Under the pieces are notes generated by a model. It was not told the DNA's origin. It did not search any database and was given only the letters and a program-made list of their open reading frames with translations. From assembly GCA_964019415.1 (NCBI GenBank), contig OZ025868.1, positions 14,150,491 to 14,214,490 of the forward strand: 64,000 bases of DNA, read 5' to 3'. The position numbers and the translations under genes are program-made. This document shows, in pieces, positions 50,309-61,539 of this stretch (positions are counted from its first letter, which is position 1; each line of letters opens with the position of its first letter). This DNA is from Ianthella basta. Its lineage: Eukaryota; Porifera; Demospongiae; Verongiida; Ianthellidae.

Positions 50309-52215
50309 CCCATTATCCAGCCTACAAATTTTAGTGAATGTTCATTTGCTGTTTCAGTACAGCAATCATACAAGACGTGGCTACCTGTGTGGTACCATGG
50401 TACCATGTTGAGGTTACTTTCTACAACATGTCAGTAATCACTGTACATAATTCAAGTATAACAAGTGATGGTTTGATTGATGTGAAGTCACTTCAACCTG
50501 GCACAGTCTACAATATCTCAGTCACCTCATGTAACATGGCAGGATGCAACGAGTCATGTTACAATCGTTCAATACAAATACTGGGAAGAAGTGAGATATG
50601 TACTGTAGTAACATGCATGCATGCCCATATTATGTGATGGACATGCGGCACAACTTTTCCAGGTAGATACACAGTTTCAATTGCATATTCAAATCTTCTT
50701 TTCTGCATGTCCATTCAGAGCCAGAGGGTGTATTGAGACCAGGTTTTGATATCATTTTCAGTGTGGCAGTAGCAGGAGCCACAATTGTGGTACTCTTATC
50801 AGTTGCCATGGCCACCACTGCTGTGGTAACTGCTGTCTGCATGTGTACAAGGTATACATTCCAATTTCCTGTATAGGCTATCATTCTTGCACACATCAGA
50901 CAGTACGTAGGCTAGAAATAGCTAAATGAAGCTGGTGTACCTCTGTTCATCGTTGCCTTCGTGCAAAATTTGATTTGTGTTTGTACTGCTCATAGAATGT
51001 ACACTTTTGTTTTTGGTGTGGGGCAGGTGGGCGGATGTAGGTGCATAATCATGTGTCCGTACCTGCGCATTTACTGGTGTTATGTTGTATGGAGCATGAC
51101 TTAGTCTTTGCTGTTGAAGCAGCATCTCCCTGCATGCATGCATAGTATTCATGGCTGCTATTATTAGAAATAATACAATTAAGTGAAATACTCTTAGAGT
51201 ATATCTCTCTGTATTCTGATGTTTGTATTGCCTTTTGAATACAGTACCCATGACTGATTGCATGTAACTACTAATACTTGGCTGTCTGTATGCACAGAAT
51301 AGAGTTATGGAAAGACAATATGAAGACATTGTGGCAGTTGACTCAGCCTATGATGATATACTGGCTATGTCTGCCACTCTTCATGATCCTGCTGTAAGTC
51401 AGCTTTCAGTGTCACTTTATAATAACACTGAGGCATATATATGAAGTGATACACAGGGCTCCTTCTATCACTGGGTGTAAGGAGGAGTAGTGCATGAATC
51501 TGTGTGTGTCACACAATTAACACATTCAAATACAGTCTTCCATATAGCTACGTATGTCTAGATCTGCCATTCTTCATGATCCTACTGTAAGTCAGCTTCC
51601 AGTACCACTTGGTAGTAGCACTGAGGGATGTGAGGTGATGCACAGTGCTCCTTTATCACTGACTGTGAGAGATGAAGTGAGTCTGCATGTGCTAAATATA
51701 CAACACAGTCACATGCAGTCCTCCAGTGCAAGACAGGACACATAAAGCAGAAAGTCAGCCAAATGAGAATTGTGCACAATTCTGCAAATATGCACCAAAG
51801 CTGCCCTTTCCTTTATTTGCGAAACTAGTGAGCTCTTCCCTGCCACAAACTCCTGCGCATGCATAATATTGTAATATCCTTTGCAAATTCATCCATAGCT
51901 TGCTACAAGCACTCTTTGTACTTTCCATATAAGTGAATACACTTCCTTCATCTTTTGCATTGCAATAGTTATAAGGAGTCAGGCCTGCATGACCAATACA
52001 TAAATATGCATGAGACTGACATGTACCAGATTGTGGGTAAAGTTTCTGTTATAACGGCCGTAAGTATAATAATGAAATTTGTGATGCAGAGTTTGAGTGT
52101 GAATAGAGTAAATGCTGAACGAGCATCCTCCCAATGGCGCCGTTATGACAGTTGGTCAACAACTGAACCACAGAATGAAGAACATGGTGGGGGTGTGACC
52201 AGCGTGATGTCATAA
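50309..52215 (+). pseudogene. Receptor unit F: lacks signal and Ig exons, frameshifted
   Basis: A leader-like region (50160-50262) is followed directly by a 5'-truncated FN3 exon (50309-50590). Signal and Ig exons are missing. The FN3 has an 8 bp tandem duplication (GGTACCAT twice, 50390-50405) that shifts the frame. The membrane exon (50719-50851) is of a second type: PEGVLRPGFDIIFSVAVAGA and a long alanine/valine-rich helix. There is no separate juxtamembrane exon. The tyrosine exon starts at 51303 (R-VMERQYEDIV, SAYDDIL) to donor 51394, a second repeat is 51548-51676, and the tail exon starts at 52090. One base is lost near 52204, ending the frame at TAA 52213-52215 before NPAYQPL. It is paralogous to H. 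Confidence 0.75.
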
Positions 52216-53050
52216 TGGAGGACAACCCTGCATACCAACCACTTGGAGGCAGCAGCTGCAGAACTCAGCACTGGTGTGTTCCTTTGAGGTTATCTGCTGA
52301 TCCTGAATTGATCATGACAGCTAAAGGTCCATCTTCGAAGTCGAATTCTTCCACTTTATATCTGCATGCAGCAAGGGGGATGACAGAAGGAATAATATAT
52401 GTATAATAATACTGATCTACGGCTCGCGAGACTATTGAATACGCATGGTACTGAGTACGTATACATGTTATAAATACCACCGTGACGCTGTAAATTTGGT
52501 TCGCTCAATCAACCCAGTCACTCTTGATGGAGCTCTGGAACAGTGGCAAGTAAAGCGATGGCTTAGGCTAGAATTGTGCTAAGCGATTTCTGAAAGGTGA
52601 TTCTGCGGCTATTGAAATATACCATGCAGCTAGGCCTTAGCTAAGCACTGTCGTTTTCGTTGAGGAGTTGATAGAGTGTGCATGGCTTAGCTTGCTTACT
52701 TCAATAGCGGCAACATTGTCTTTCGGCTCAGTTCCCGAGCCTACAGTGCCATCGGGGAGGTCCCAATTGCACAGTGTACGCGTATCTGCACCTGAAGCAG
52801 ACCAACGAGTATAGTACGGACTATAGCTTCGAATAACAAAGATCATCAAAGACGTCTCAACTTCCTGTTTCCTTCGTAATTCAATACCCACTTCCTATAT
52901 ACAGTGCCTCTATAGCTACCCGACCAGTCTGTTGGACGTAGTATATAGGCATTATTGAGAGTAATCGTATATGCTACAAACAGTGCTTATTTTAACAAGT
53001 TAGTGACTCCTATATTATAGTGTAATGGACTACCAAGTATATATTGTGGT
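52216..53050. other. 5' region of unit G
   Basis: 52330-52900 matches 61540-62090 upstream of unit I, so it is the conserved 5' region of the G-type genes. No coding exon is called. A leader exon probably lies here, but its donor was not fixed. Confidence 0.5.
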
Positions 53051-53101
53051 GTTGTGGCTAGCTACTCACTACTGAGAATTTGGTATACCCTTTTACAGGT
53101 G

Positions 53102-53242
53102 ATGGTAATCGGAGGCATTTATACTATATTGTTGGCATACTCGGTGTGTACTCAAGTTGTGGCTGTTGACTCGGGTAAGTTGATCTCCTTCATACCAACT
53201 GAAGCACCTGTGTCAATTAATGCCAGCGTCAGTTGACAGGTC

Positions 53243-53283
<41 letters not shown>

Positions 53284-55889
53284 GACTTTCCCATGATGTT
53301 TACATTCTTGATTTGATCTGTGTGTTAAGGAATCACATAATGCAAATGATTAAATATAGATGTCAACATGATGATGAGAAATAGCTATCTGTGTGTTAAA
53401 TGTTTTAAATTGGCACACTGTGTGTTTGCTTGTTTGTCCTTCCTCAGTCACACTCTCAGCTGATGCCTTCCCTATCCCTGGTGGATATGTTGTACCGGAG
53501 AGGGGGAATGTTACATTCACTTGTAATAGTACCTCAAGTGGCGTTCTGTTATGGACAGTAGACCTGCGCATCCAAGGTGGCACTACGATATTATCTGTTA
53601 GTGCAGGACTTAGTAGTGATCTTCCTAATGTGAGCTCGCCTGACGCGGGTGATCCAAAGGCCAATCCAGCGAGCTTCACCATTCACTATATTGCACCTGA
53701 GAGCAACTGGTCATCTGTGGAGTGCTCAGATGGCACACCAAGTACCGCTGCAATGATCTTAGTCTTAGTAGAAGGTGAGAACATCCATAGCATTTTATGT
53801 TAAAATGTGTATTGCTCTGGGTAGTATTATATATGCACAGCCAATTCACACTCCAACGGCCAATCCAGCAAGCTTCACCATTCACTATTTTGCACCTGAG
53901 AGCAACTGGTCATCTGTGAACTGTGTGTATTGCTGTGGGTAGTATTGTGTAGTGTGCAGGCCATTTTCCTTTTTGGAGAGTTGAATTGAAAGCTCTAGGC
54001 AGCACTATATATATACTGTTGATTCTCAATATTGAATGCAACAATCTTGGTAGAAGGTGAGAGCTTGTATGTACCTACCAATCACATGCAGTAAAAACTA
54101 TATATTAGTATGTATATATAGCTACAGCATCCATCATTGGCATAATATTATTTCTTTAAGGAAGATGGTGTAGAGAATAGAGCACGATTATAGGTCATAT
54201 CCTAGATGAACCAGCTGCCAAATTTAACCATGATAGTGGTTATGTGCAAATGCAACAGAATGGAGACACTGGGGAATGTTAACATTCATGCAGGGAAGGC
54301 AGACTTCATGCTAGCTCTAGTGCTGTACTGATTGGATTGACACCGGTGCTCAAATATTCGCCCTTTACATCTGTATGCGAGTCCTCGTATTGGACTTGGG
54401 TCAACTGGTGTCCTGCATCTTGCGCTAGAAGCATACAAAATTTGATAGGAAGAAGGTACGTGGCGAATAACAAAATGTGGTGATAGCAGCATATGGCGCT
54501 TTTCTATTACATGCACTCCAGACTGACTTTGGGTGTGCTGCTGTCTTCATAATCCATCCATCGAATGAACTGTATCCATGGTCTTCAATTGTTCTTTGCC
54601 GCCACCACTTGGCTAGTTTCGCTTAATGAAATAAGATAAGAATAGCCGCTTTATCAAGCACATTCCTAAATAGAGGTCAAGAGTGTGACGTCTGATATGA
54701 ATCTCAAAATAAACTACTTGCAAACTGAACTACATTTCAGTAGTTTGCAAGGAACCAGTAATACGATTCTGAGCCTAGACCACATCGATAGTTTTATCCT
54801 GTGTAAAGGTTCTGAGAAAGCCTGAATGTCTAGCTACACTTCATATTGTACAAGATTCACTGTAGCTGAATTACAGGCAGCAATGAGGGTATTGAAAGAT
54901 TGGGGAATCATATTGCTTAGTGTGTCACTTAAGGATGACAACAATTTGTAGCTCTTCTGCTGATGTCTAGAGCAACACTATTCTTCATTGTTAAGCTGCA
55001 ATAATGCCACCTCTAGTCATACACATTTGGGGCCATGTGGCCACCTCTTATGATCATGTGCTGTTAAAATACTTATTGCGTCTCTGTCTGCAGGCTCTCC
55101 AAACTGTCCAAATACTCAGATTAGAAATATCACAGAAGATTCATTGGTTGTTTCTGTGCAGCAATTACACAGAATGGGGCTACCAGTGTGTTACCACGTC
55201 AAGGCTACTTTCTACAACATGTCAGTGGTCTCTGCACACAGTTGGAGCTGTTCAGGTGATGGGTCTGTTCCAGTGACTTCACTTCAACCTGGCACAGTCT
55301 ACAACATCTCAGTCACTCCATGTAACATGGCCGGATGCAACAAGTCATGTGACATGTATTCAGTGCAAACAGCTGCAGTTCCTACAGAAGGTGGCGAGTG
55401 TGGCATGCAAAGTCATTAATATTATAGCTGTGATGGTAATCCTACATGATATGGTGCATATATGCCTACCCATGGCAATGGAACACCTCATGCAGTTATC
55501 CTTCACCTACATGTATCTGTTATTGTTAGTGCTAGATCCTGGAGGTGGTGCTGTTGGGGATCCATTTCTCACTATTGGACTACCCATTATTGCTGTGGCA
55601 GTACTGGCAATACTCACTGTGCTAGCAACAATAATATTATTGACATATTTCTGCAGAAGGTTAGTTTCTATTATAATTATTGCAGTTGAACACATGTTGT
55701 GCTTGGGGTACTTTCATATGCTCATAACAAGTAATGGTGTATGCCTCTTCACTTCCACTTTAAGGAGAAGATTCAGAGGCAAACAGAAGAAGGTGAGTAG
55801 CATGGTGACACAGCCACCATTTTAACTTCCTCTTCCATCGCCCTGTGAACTAGGAATGCTACCATGGATATCAATGCTGACAATGTCCA

Positions 55890-55963
<74 letters not shown>

Positions 55964-57465
55964 TAAAGTAATTAGGTAATAGCAGTCTTGTGGAACAAGC
56001 ACTGAATGGAAATATGGTGTTTCAAGTTGGAGCAGCAACCCCATGCATGGTGTATAATACTAGCTTAGCTCTCTGAAATGCTCTTAAAAATGTAGGTTAA
56101 TGTGCCATCTTGATGATTGCGGTATGATATTTTTGTTTTGCTATAATATATATTTCTGCATAGAATGGAAGCAGAGAGAGACAATATGAAGACATTGTGG
56201 CAGTTGACTCAGCCTATGATGATGTACTGGTCATGTCTGCTACTCTTCGTAATCCTGCTCCTGCTGTAAGTCACCTTCCAGTATCCTATGCTTAATCAAG
56301 ACAGCAAATATAATTATTATACTTATGCTGCCCACTACACCCATTCCTGGATATCAATTGAAGCATCTGAAATATTCAAGTAGCCAGGTCTGGCCCAAGC
56401 AGCTTTTGGGCATGTTATGTTTCAGAGGGCCAGGACCAGCATTAGCACCTCTAGAGTGCCTGATATATTATTTATATACAGCAACGAAATTTAAATACTG
56501 TAAATGGTATGTCACCATAAGCTTGCATGTGTACATGTTGACTCAATGAATTTTGCAATGGAACAGCAGCCACATGCATAGTGTTTGCAACCCTGAATGC
56601 TATCAAAATGTACATAAATGCACCATATCTTGATTCAGGTACTAATTTACTTTATGTTGCTGTGTCTGTGCATATATATAGAATGCAGACAATGTGGCAG
56701 TTGACTCAGCCTATGATGATATACTGGCTTTGTGTACCACTATTCAAGATCATGCTGTAAGTCACCTTCCAGTGCCACTCGGTGATAATACTGAGGGGTA
56801 TGAAGTGCTGCGCACTGCTCCTCTATCTCTGGATGTGAGAGATGGAGTGAGTCTAGTTAATTATGCTACACAACATGGACATGCACAGTCCTCTAGTGCA
56901 AGCTTTAGATGTGACTATATTACTGCCAAATTGGAGATGACATAATCCTGAATGTGTGTACAATCTTGCATCCATGTGCACTTCTTTGGTGATCAAAACT
57001 GGTGAGAATTCTGTGCACATTTCATGTCTTTTCCAACTTCATAGATGACTTGTGAAATGGTCTCTTCACATTTCCTAGTTGGTATAATATAAAATGAGCC
57101 ATGGGCGACTAGTTAAAGTAAGCTTAAAAACAAAAATAGCACTATTTACGCTTTTCACTTGACCCCATGTTGGAGGCTGGTTTGACTCACAAGACTGACA
57201 CATACCAAGATATTGTGAGTAATTTTGCATTATAATTTTCCGTTCATGTCGTTTCTTTTCTGTTATTTTTGTGATGCAGAGTTCAAGTGTGGATGTAGTT
57301 AATGTTAAAAGACGACTCTCCCAGCTGCACCATTCTGATGATAGGTCAACAGCTGATCTCCAGTATGAAGAACATAGTGGGGATGCAACCAGCTGTGATG
57401 TTGTAATAGAGGACAACCCTGCATATCAGCCACTGGAGGCAGCAGCTGCAGATCTCAACACTTGA
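53102..57465 (+). CDS. Receptor unit G: intact Ig-FN3-TM tyrosine-motif receptor, about 435 aa
   Basis: CDS = join(53102-53174, 53448-53774, 55094-55390, 55530-55659, 55765-55792, 56164-56265, 56682-56846, 57280-57465). Residues 1-24: signal peptide (MVIGGIYTILLAY...). 25-133: Ig domain with TFTC and SVEC. 134-232: FN3 with VYNISVTPC. About 242-275: helix like A'. 276-285: RRFRGKQKK anchor. 286-319: QYEDIV (Y293), SAYDDV (Y303). 320-374: SAYDDIL (Y330) and GYEVL (Y359). 375-435: LQYEEH (Y403) and NPAYQPL (Y423). Oddities: the FN3 donor is either gtggcg at 55391 or a GC donor at 55395, and the juxtamembrane acceptor is AAG rather than CAG. The Ig is clearly diverged from the A/B group. The seventh exon can also end at 56756. 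Confidence 0.78.
53248..53281. repeat. (TA)n microsatellite
   Basis: TA run in the first coding intron of G, absent from the parallel place in I (about 62425). Confidence 0.9.
53852..53920 (+). pseudogene. Partial duplicate of the Ig exon end, in intron of unit G
   Basis: 69 bp repeat the last third of the G Ig exon (GCCAATCCAGC.AGCTTCACC to CATCTGTG) just after the real exon. Unit I has the same remnant at about 62999-63070, so it predates that duplication. Confidence 0.8.
55891..55958. repeat. (TG)n microsatellite
   Basis: TG run in the intron after the juxtamembrane exon of G, as in A, A' and B'. Confidence 0.97.
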
Positions 57466-57659
57466 ACATTGGAGTCTGAGTACTATATTTAGAGATATTT
57501 TCGTCCAAGCAGGGTACATTCATCCTGCAAACACTATAATTATGCACAGGAGTATTGAAACTAGCCGCTATTTTGGTTGTTAAATCATATAATATGGCTT
57601 GAGTTGATATAATATGAGGAATTAAGCAAAGAGAGAATGTGTCAGGGAAGTGGTAATCA

Positions 57660-57900
57660 ATCTCCAAAGGCACGACAGGCATCTTGATGTTTGCTGATGA
57701 TGATAATGATGGCTGAGACAGAAGTGGCATTGCAGTGCTATGTGGAGGCAAGGAATGAGGAACTGACCAGATGGGGCCAAAGGGTGAATTGGAAAGAGTC
57801 GAAGGTAATGAGAGTACTAGTGAGGAAGAGGTTGGAGTGTCAAGTAATGAATGGAGAGGAACAGCTAGAGCAATCTCAATGTTCGTATCTCGCAAGTGGT
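57660..57900 (+). mobile_element. LINE reverse-transcriptase fragment
   Basis: The sequence reads LMFADD, shifts frame, then continues MAETEVALQ, NEELTRWGQRVNWKESKVMRV and NGEEQLEQSQCSYL. This is the catalytic FADD block and the region after it in non-LTR reverse transcriptases. It is a short decayed piece lodged directly upstream of unit H, and the frame running on into H's FN3 exon is accidental. It covers a part of RT missing from the LINE at 23022, so common origin cannot be judged. Confidence 0.7.
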
Positions 57901-57918
57901 ATATTCTCTTCTCAGTAG

Positions 57919-59888
57919 GCACTTCAAATTGTCCCTTGTTCATGCAGCCTAAAAGTTGCTAGCGAAAAGGTATTGGCCATTTCAATGCAACAATCACACA
58001 AGATACATCTTGCGTATATTGTGTGATGTACCTGTGTGTTACTGAGTTGAGGTTATACCTTCTACAACATGTCAGTAAGCACTGTACTTTCTTCAGTTAG
58101 AACAATTAAGTGTTTGTTTGGTTGAAGTGAATTAAGTCACTTTAGCCTGGCACAATCTACAATATCTCAGCCACTCCATGCAACAAGGCCGAATGCAGCA
58201 GATGTCATGTGACATCTATTCAGAGCAAACACTGGGAAGACGTGAGATGATCTGAATGCATATACGCTATGATTCAGTTAATGTGATTGACCCCAATTCA
58301 ACCTGGCACAGTCTACAACATCTCAGTCACTCCATGTAACATGGCAGGATGCAACGAGTCATGTGACATTCATTCAATACAAATACTGGGAAGAAGTGAG
58401 ATATGTACTGTAGTAACATGCATGCATGCCCATATTATGTGATGGACATGCGGCACAACCTTTCTAGGTAGATACACAGTTTCACTTGCATATTCTAATC
58501 TTCTTGTCTACTTGTCCATTCAGAGCCAGAGGATGTATTGAGACCAGGTTTTGATATCATTTTCAGTGTGGCAGTAGCAGGAGCAACAATTGTGGTGCTC
58601 TTATCAGTTGCCATGGCCACCACTGCTGTGGTAGCTGTTGTCAGCATGTGTACAAGGTATATTCCAATTTCCTGTATATATAGGTTATCATTCTTGCACA
58701 CATCAGACAGTACGTAGGCTAGAAATAGCTAAATGAAGCTGGTGTACCTCTGTTCATTTTTGCCTTCATGCAAAATTTGATTTGTGCTTGTACTGCTCAT
58801 ATAATGTACACCTTTTGTGTTCGTGTGTATATGTGTGTGTGTGGACAGGTGGGTGAATGTATAGGTGCATATGTGTCTGCACCTGTGCATTGTTATGTTG
58901 TATGGAGCATGACTTAGTCATTGCTGTTGAAGCAGCATCTCCCTATATTCATGGCTGTTATTATTAGAAATAATACAATTAAGCGAAATACTCTTAGAGT
59001 ATATCTCTCTATATCCTGATGTTTGTATTGTCTTTTGAATACAGTACCTATGACTGGTTGCATGTTACTAGCTACCAGTACTTTATATATGCACAGGATA
59101 GAGCTATGGAAAGACAATATAAAGACAATGTAGCAGTTGACTCAGCCTATGATGATATACTGGCCATGTCTAGATCTGCCATTCTTCATGATCCTACTGT
59201 AAGTCAGCTTCCAGTACCACTTGGTAGTAACACTGAGGGATATGAAGTGATGCACAGTGCTCCTCTATCACTGGCTGTGAGAGATGAAGTGAGTCTGCAT
59301 GTGCTAAATACACAACACAGTCACATGCAGTCTTCCAGTGCAAGACAGGACATATAGAGCAGAAAGTCAGCCAAATGAGAATTGTGCACAAGTCTGCAAA
59401 TATGCACCAAAGCTGCCATTTCCTGTATTAGTAAAACTAGTGAGCTCCTCCCTGCCACTAACTCCTGCACATGCATAATTGTAATATCCTTTGCAACTTC
59501 GTCCATAGCTTGCTTCAAGCACTCTTTGTACTTTCCACATAAGTGAACAATTCCTTAATTTTAGCATTGCAATAATTATAAGGAGTCAGGTCTGCATGAC
59601 CAATGCATAAATATGCATGAGACTGACATGTACCAGATTGTGGGTAAAGTTTGTGTTATAACGGCCTTAAGTATAATAATTAAATTTGTGATGCAGAGTT
59701 TGAGTGTGAATATAGCTGAACAACCGTCCTCCCAATTGAGCCATTATGACAGTTGGTCAACAACTGAACCACAGAATGCAGAACATGGTGGGGGTGTGAC
59801 TAGCAGTGATGTCGTAATGGAGGAGAACCCTGCGTATCAAACACTGGAGACTGCAGCTGCAGAACTCAGCACTGCCGTGTGCCTTTGA
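57919..59888 (+). pseudogene. Receptor unit H: decayed FN3, intact TM and tail exons
   Basis: No signal or Ig exon. An FN3 exon starts at 57919 after a TAG acceptor but meets stops at once. The end of FN3 is present twice, decayed at about 58140-58235 and cleaner at 58291-58395 (VYNISVTPCNMAGCNESC). The second-type membrane exon 58524-58656 is intact. The tyrosine exon 59102-59288 joins in phase (R-AMERQYKDNV, SAYDDIL, then GYEVM) and the tail exon 59697-59888 is open to TGA with ENPAYQTL. So the cytoplasmic half is preserved and the ectodomain is lost. It pairs with F (50500-52330 against 58280-59920). Confidence 0.75.
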
Positions 59889-60577
59889 GGTTATCTGATC
59901 CTGAATTGATCATGACAGCTGAATAAATCTTTCTAGCTATGTGAAATTTCAAGGCATTGTTTAAATTCAAAATGCCAACATTACAATTGATTGGACCAAT
60001 GGTTAATCACAAAGTAATCAAAACTGCTACGTATATAATTTTGCTGTTCTTGATCAAAGTTCATGCTTGATGAGTTGTTTACTATCAGAAACCAGCTCAG
60101 TGCATGATTGAGTCCAGCCATGCATAGCTGCATGCAAGCTTGTTAGTGTAAAGTGTGTATTATTTTTATGAATATTATGTAGATCCATGAGGTAGCTAAC
60201 AATAGAATTATACACTAGCTATACCTATATATGCCTCTCATGAGTCTATACAAACATGCATTTACCAATGTTTGTTGCTATAGAAACAAGTATTTTGAGT
60301 TAAAACTTGTGGGGCTGCCGCCCCAACTTGAAATATCTGCCCCCCTTCGGTTGCTGCTGTGTTATCAATGTATAGTTACTATTGCAACTAATTTTGTTTA
60401 ATTATTCAACACACTTGTGAACACACTTCATAGGCAAGAATGAGCACAAATGATTGAAGCTGACATGAATAGAGTAAAAATATGGACACACATTTTGACA
60501 ATGACACAATACATTACCATACAAAGCTTATACACAGTTTGCACATTCACAGAGTTGCCAAAAACACAATCAAGTAT

Positions 60578-60789
<212 letters not shown>

Positions 60790-61336
60790 TAAACACACAC
60801 GTACATGCTCTCTCAAAGACATGAACCAGAAGAGAAGGAAATGTAAGGAGGGCACACAGATACCTGCAAGTGCTTTACAGCAAACCCACAGTCATTGCAG
60901 CGGCTAGGGTTCTGTTGTGGCAGAAGGCAGTTCGCTCGATCGCCCTACGCGCACCATCTAGAGGAAATTTGGAAGAGTAACTGTGCGCGCTTAAACTTTA
61001 AATGCTATAGATAGTTAGCAAAGGTTTGCGTGCAGAATTCGTGAGGATCACCAAGTTCTACGTCGCTCCTGTCACTTCTCTGAGACAGAATAACTAAATT
61101 CCTTCAACGGGGGTGGCCATGATTGAAAGCATCGTGTGGACCAAGTCGCCGAACTGCTGGGTATTATCCTGCTGATTCCTGTACGTCTTCAGACCAGATG
61201 TGGTGTGGTTGCCTGTTCTACAACTTTCGAAGGCAGAAGACGCCTATGCTCCGCGCAGAGCGACGTTTCAAAGTCCTTCCCTCGGTGTTTCCGACGTGAG
61301 AGACGCAAACAAAATGGCCGACAATATAAATTCCCT

Positions 61337-61403
61337 TAGCCTCGCGTAGCCAGTCCCTATTTCATCGCCCCCTCCGAAGATAGAGACTAGCTACGCGAGG
61401 CTA
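61337..61403. mobile_element. 67 bp mini-MITE with 14 bp perfect inverted ends and 9 bp TSD
   Basis: TAGCCTCGCGTAGC (61337-61350) is exactly inverted at 61390-61403. The flanks AAATTCCCT at 61328-61336 and 61404-61412 are identical. A 9 bp target duplication is typical of Mutator-like elements. There is no coding content. Confidence 0.85.
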
Positions 61404-61539
61404 AAATTCCCTATCTTCATTACTTCCGTCGATACATAATTACATAAATGCTACTGCTAAATGCCAGTTATAGTATCTCAGTTTACGTATTATATAAACC
61501 GACTTACCGACATATATACCAGCCCCTAAAAGTTCATCT

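Noticed and set aside
57455-57943. 162-codon minus-strand frame
   Set aside because: It is antisense to the RT fragment and the G tail end. The + strand explains the sequence better.
61136-61339. 67-codon frame in a GC-richer stretch, with a Cys-containing start vaguely like a THAP finger
   Set aside because: Too short, no full zinc-site spacing, no homologous copy in the window and no splice context.
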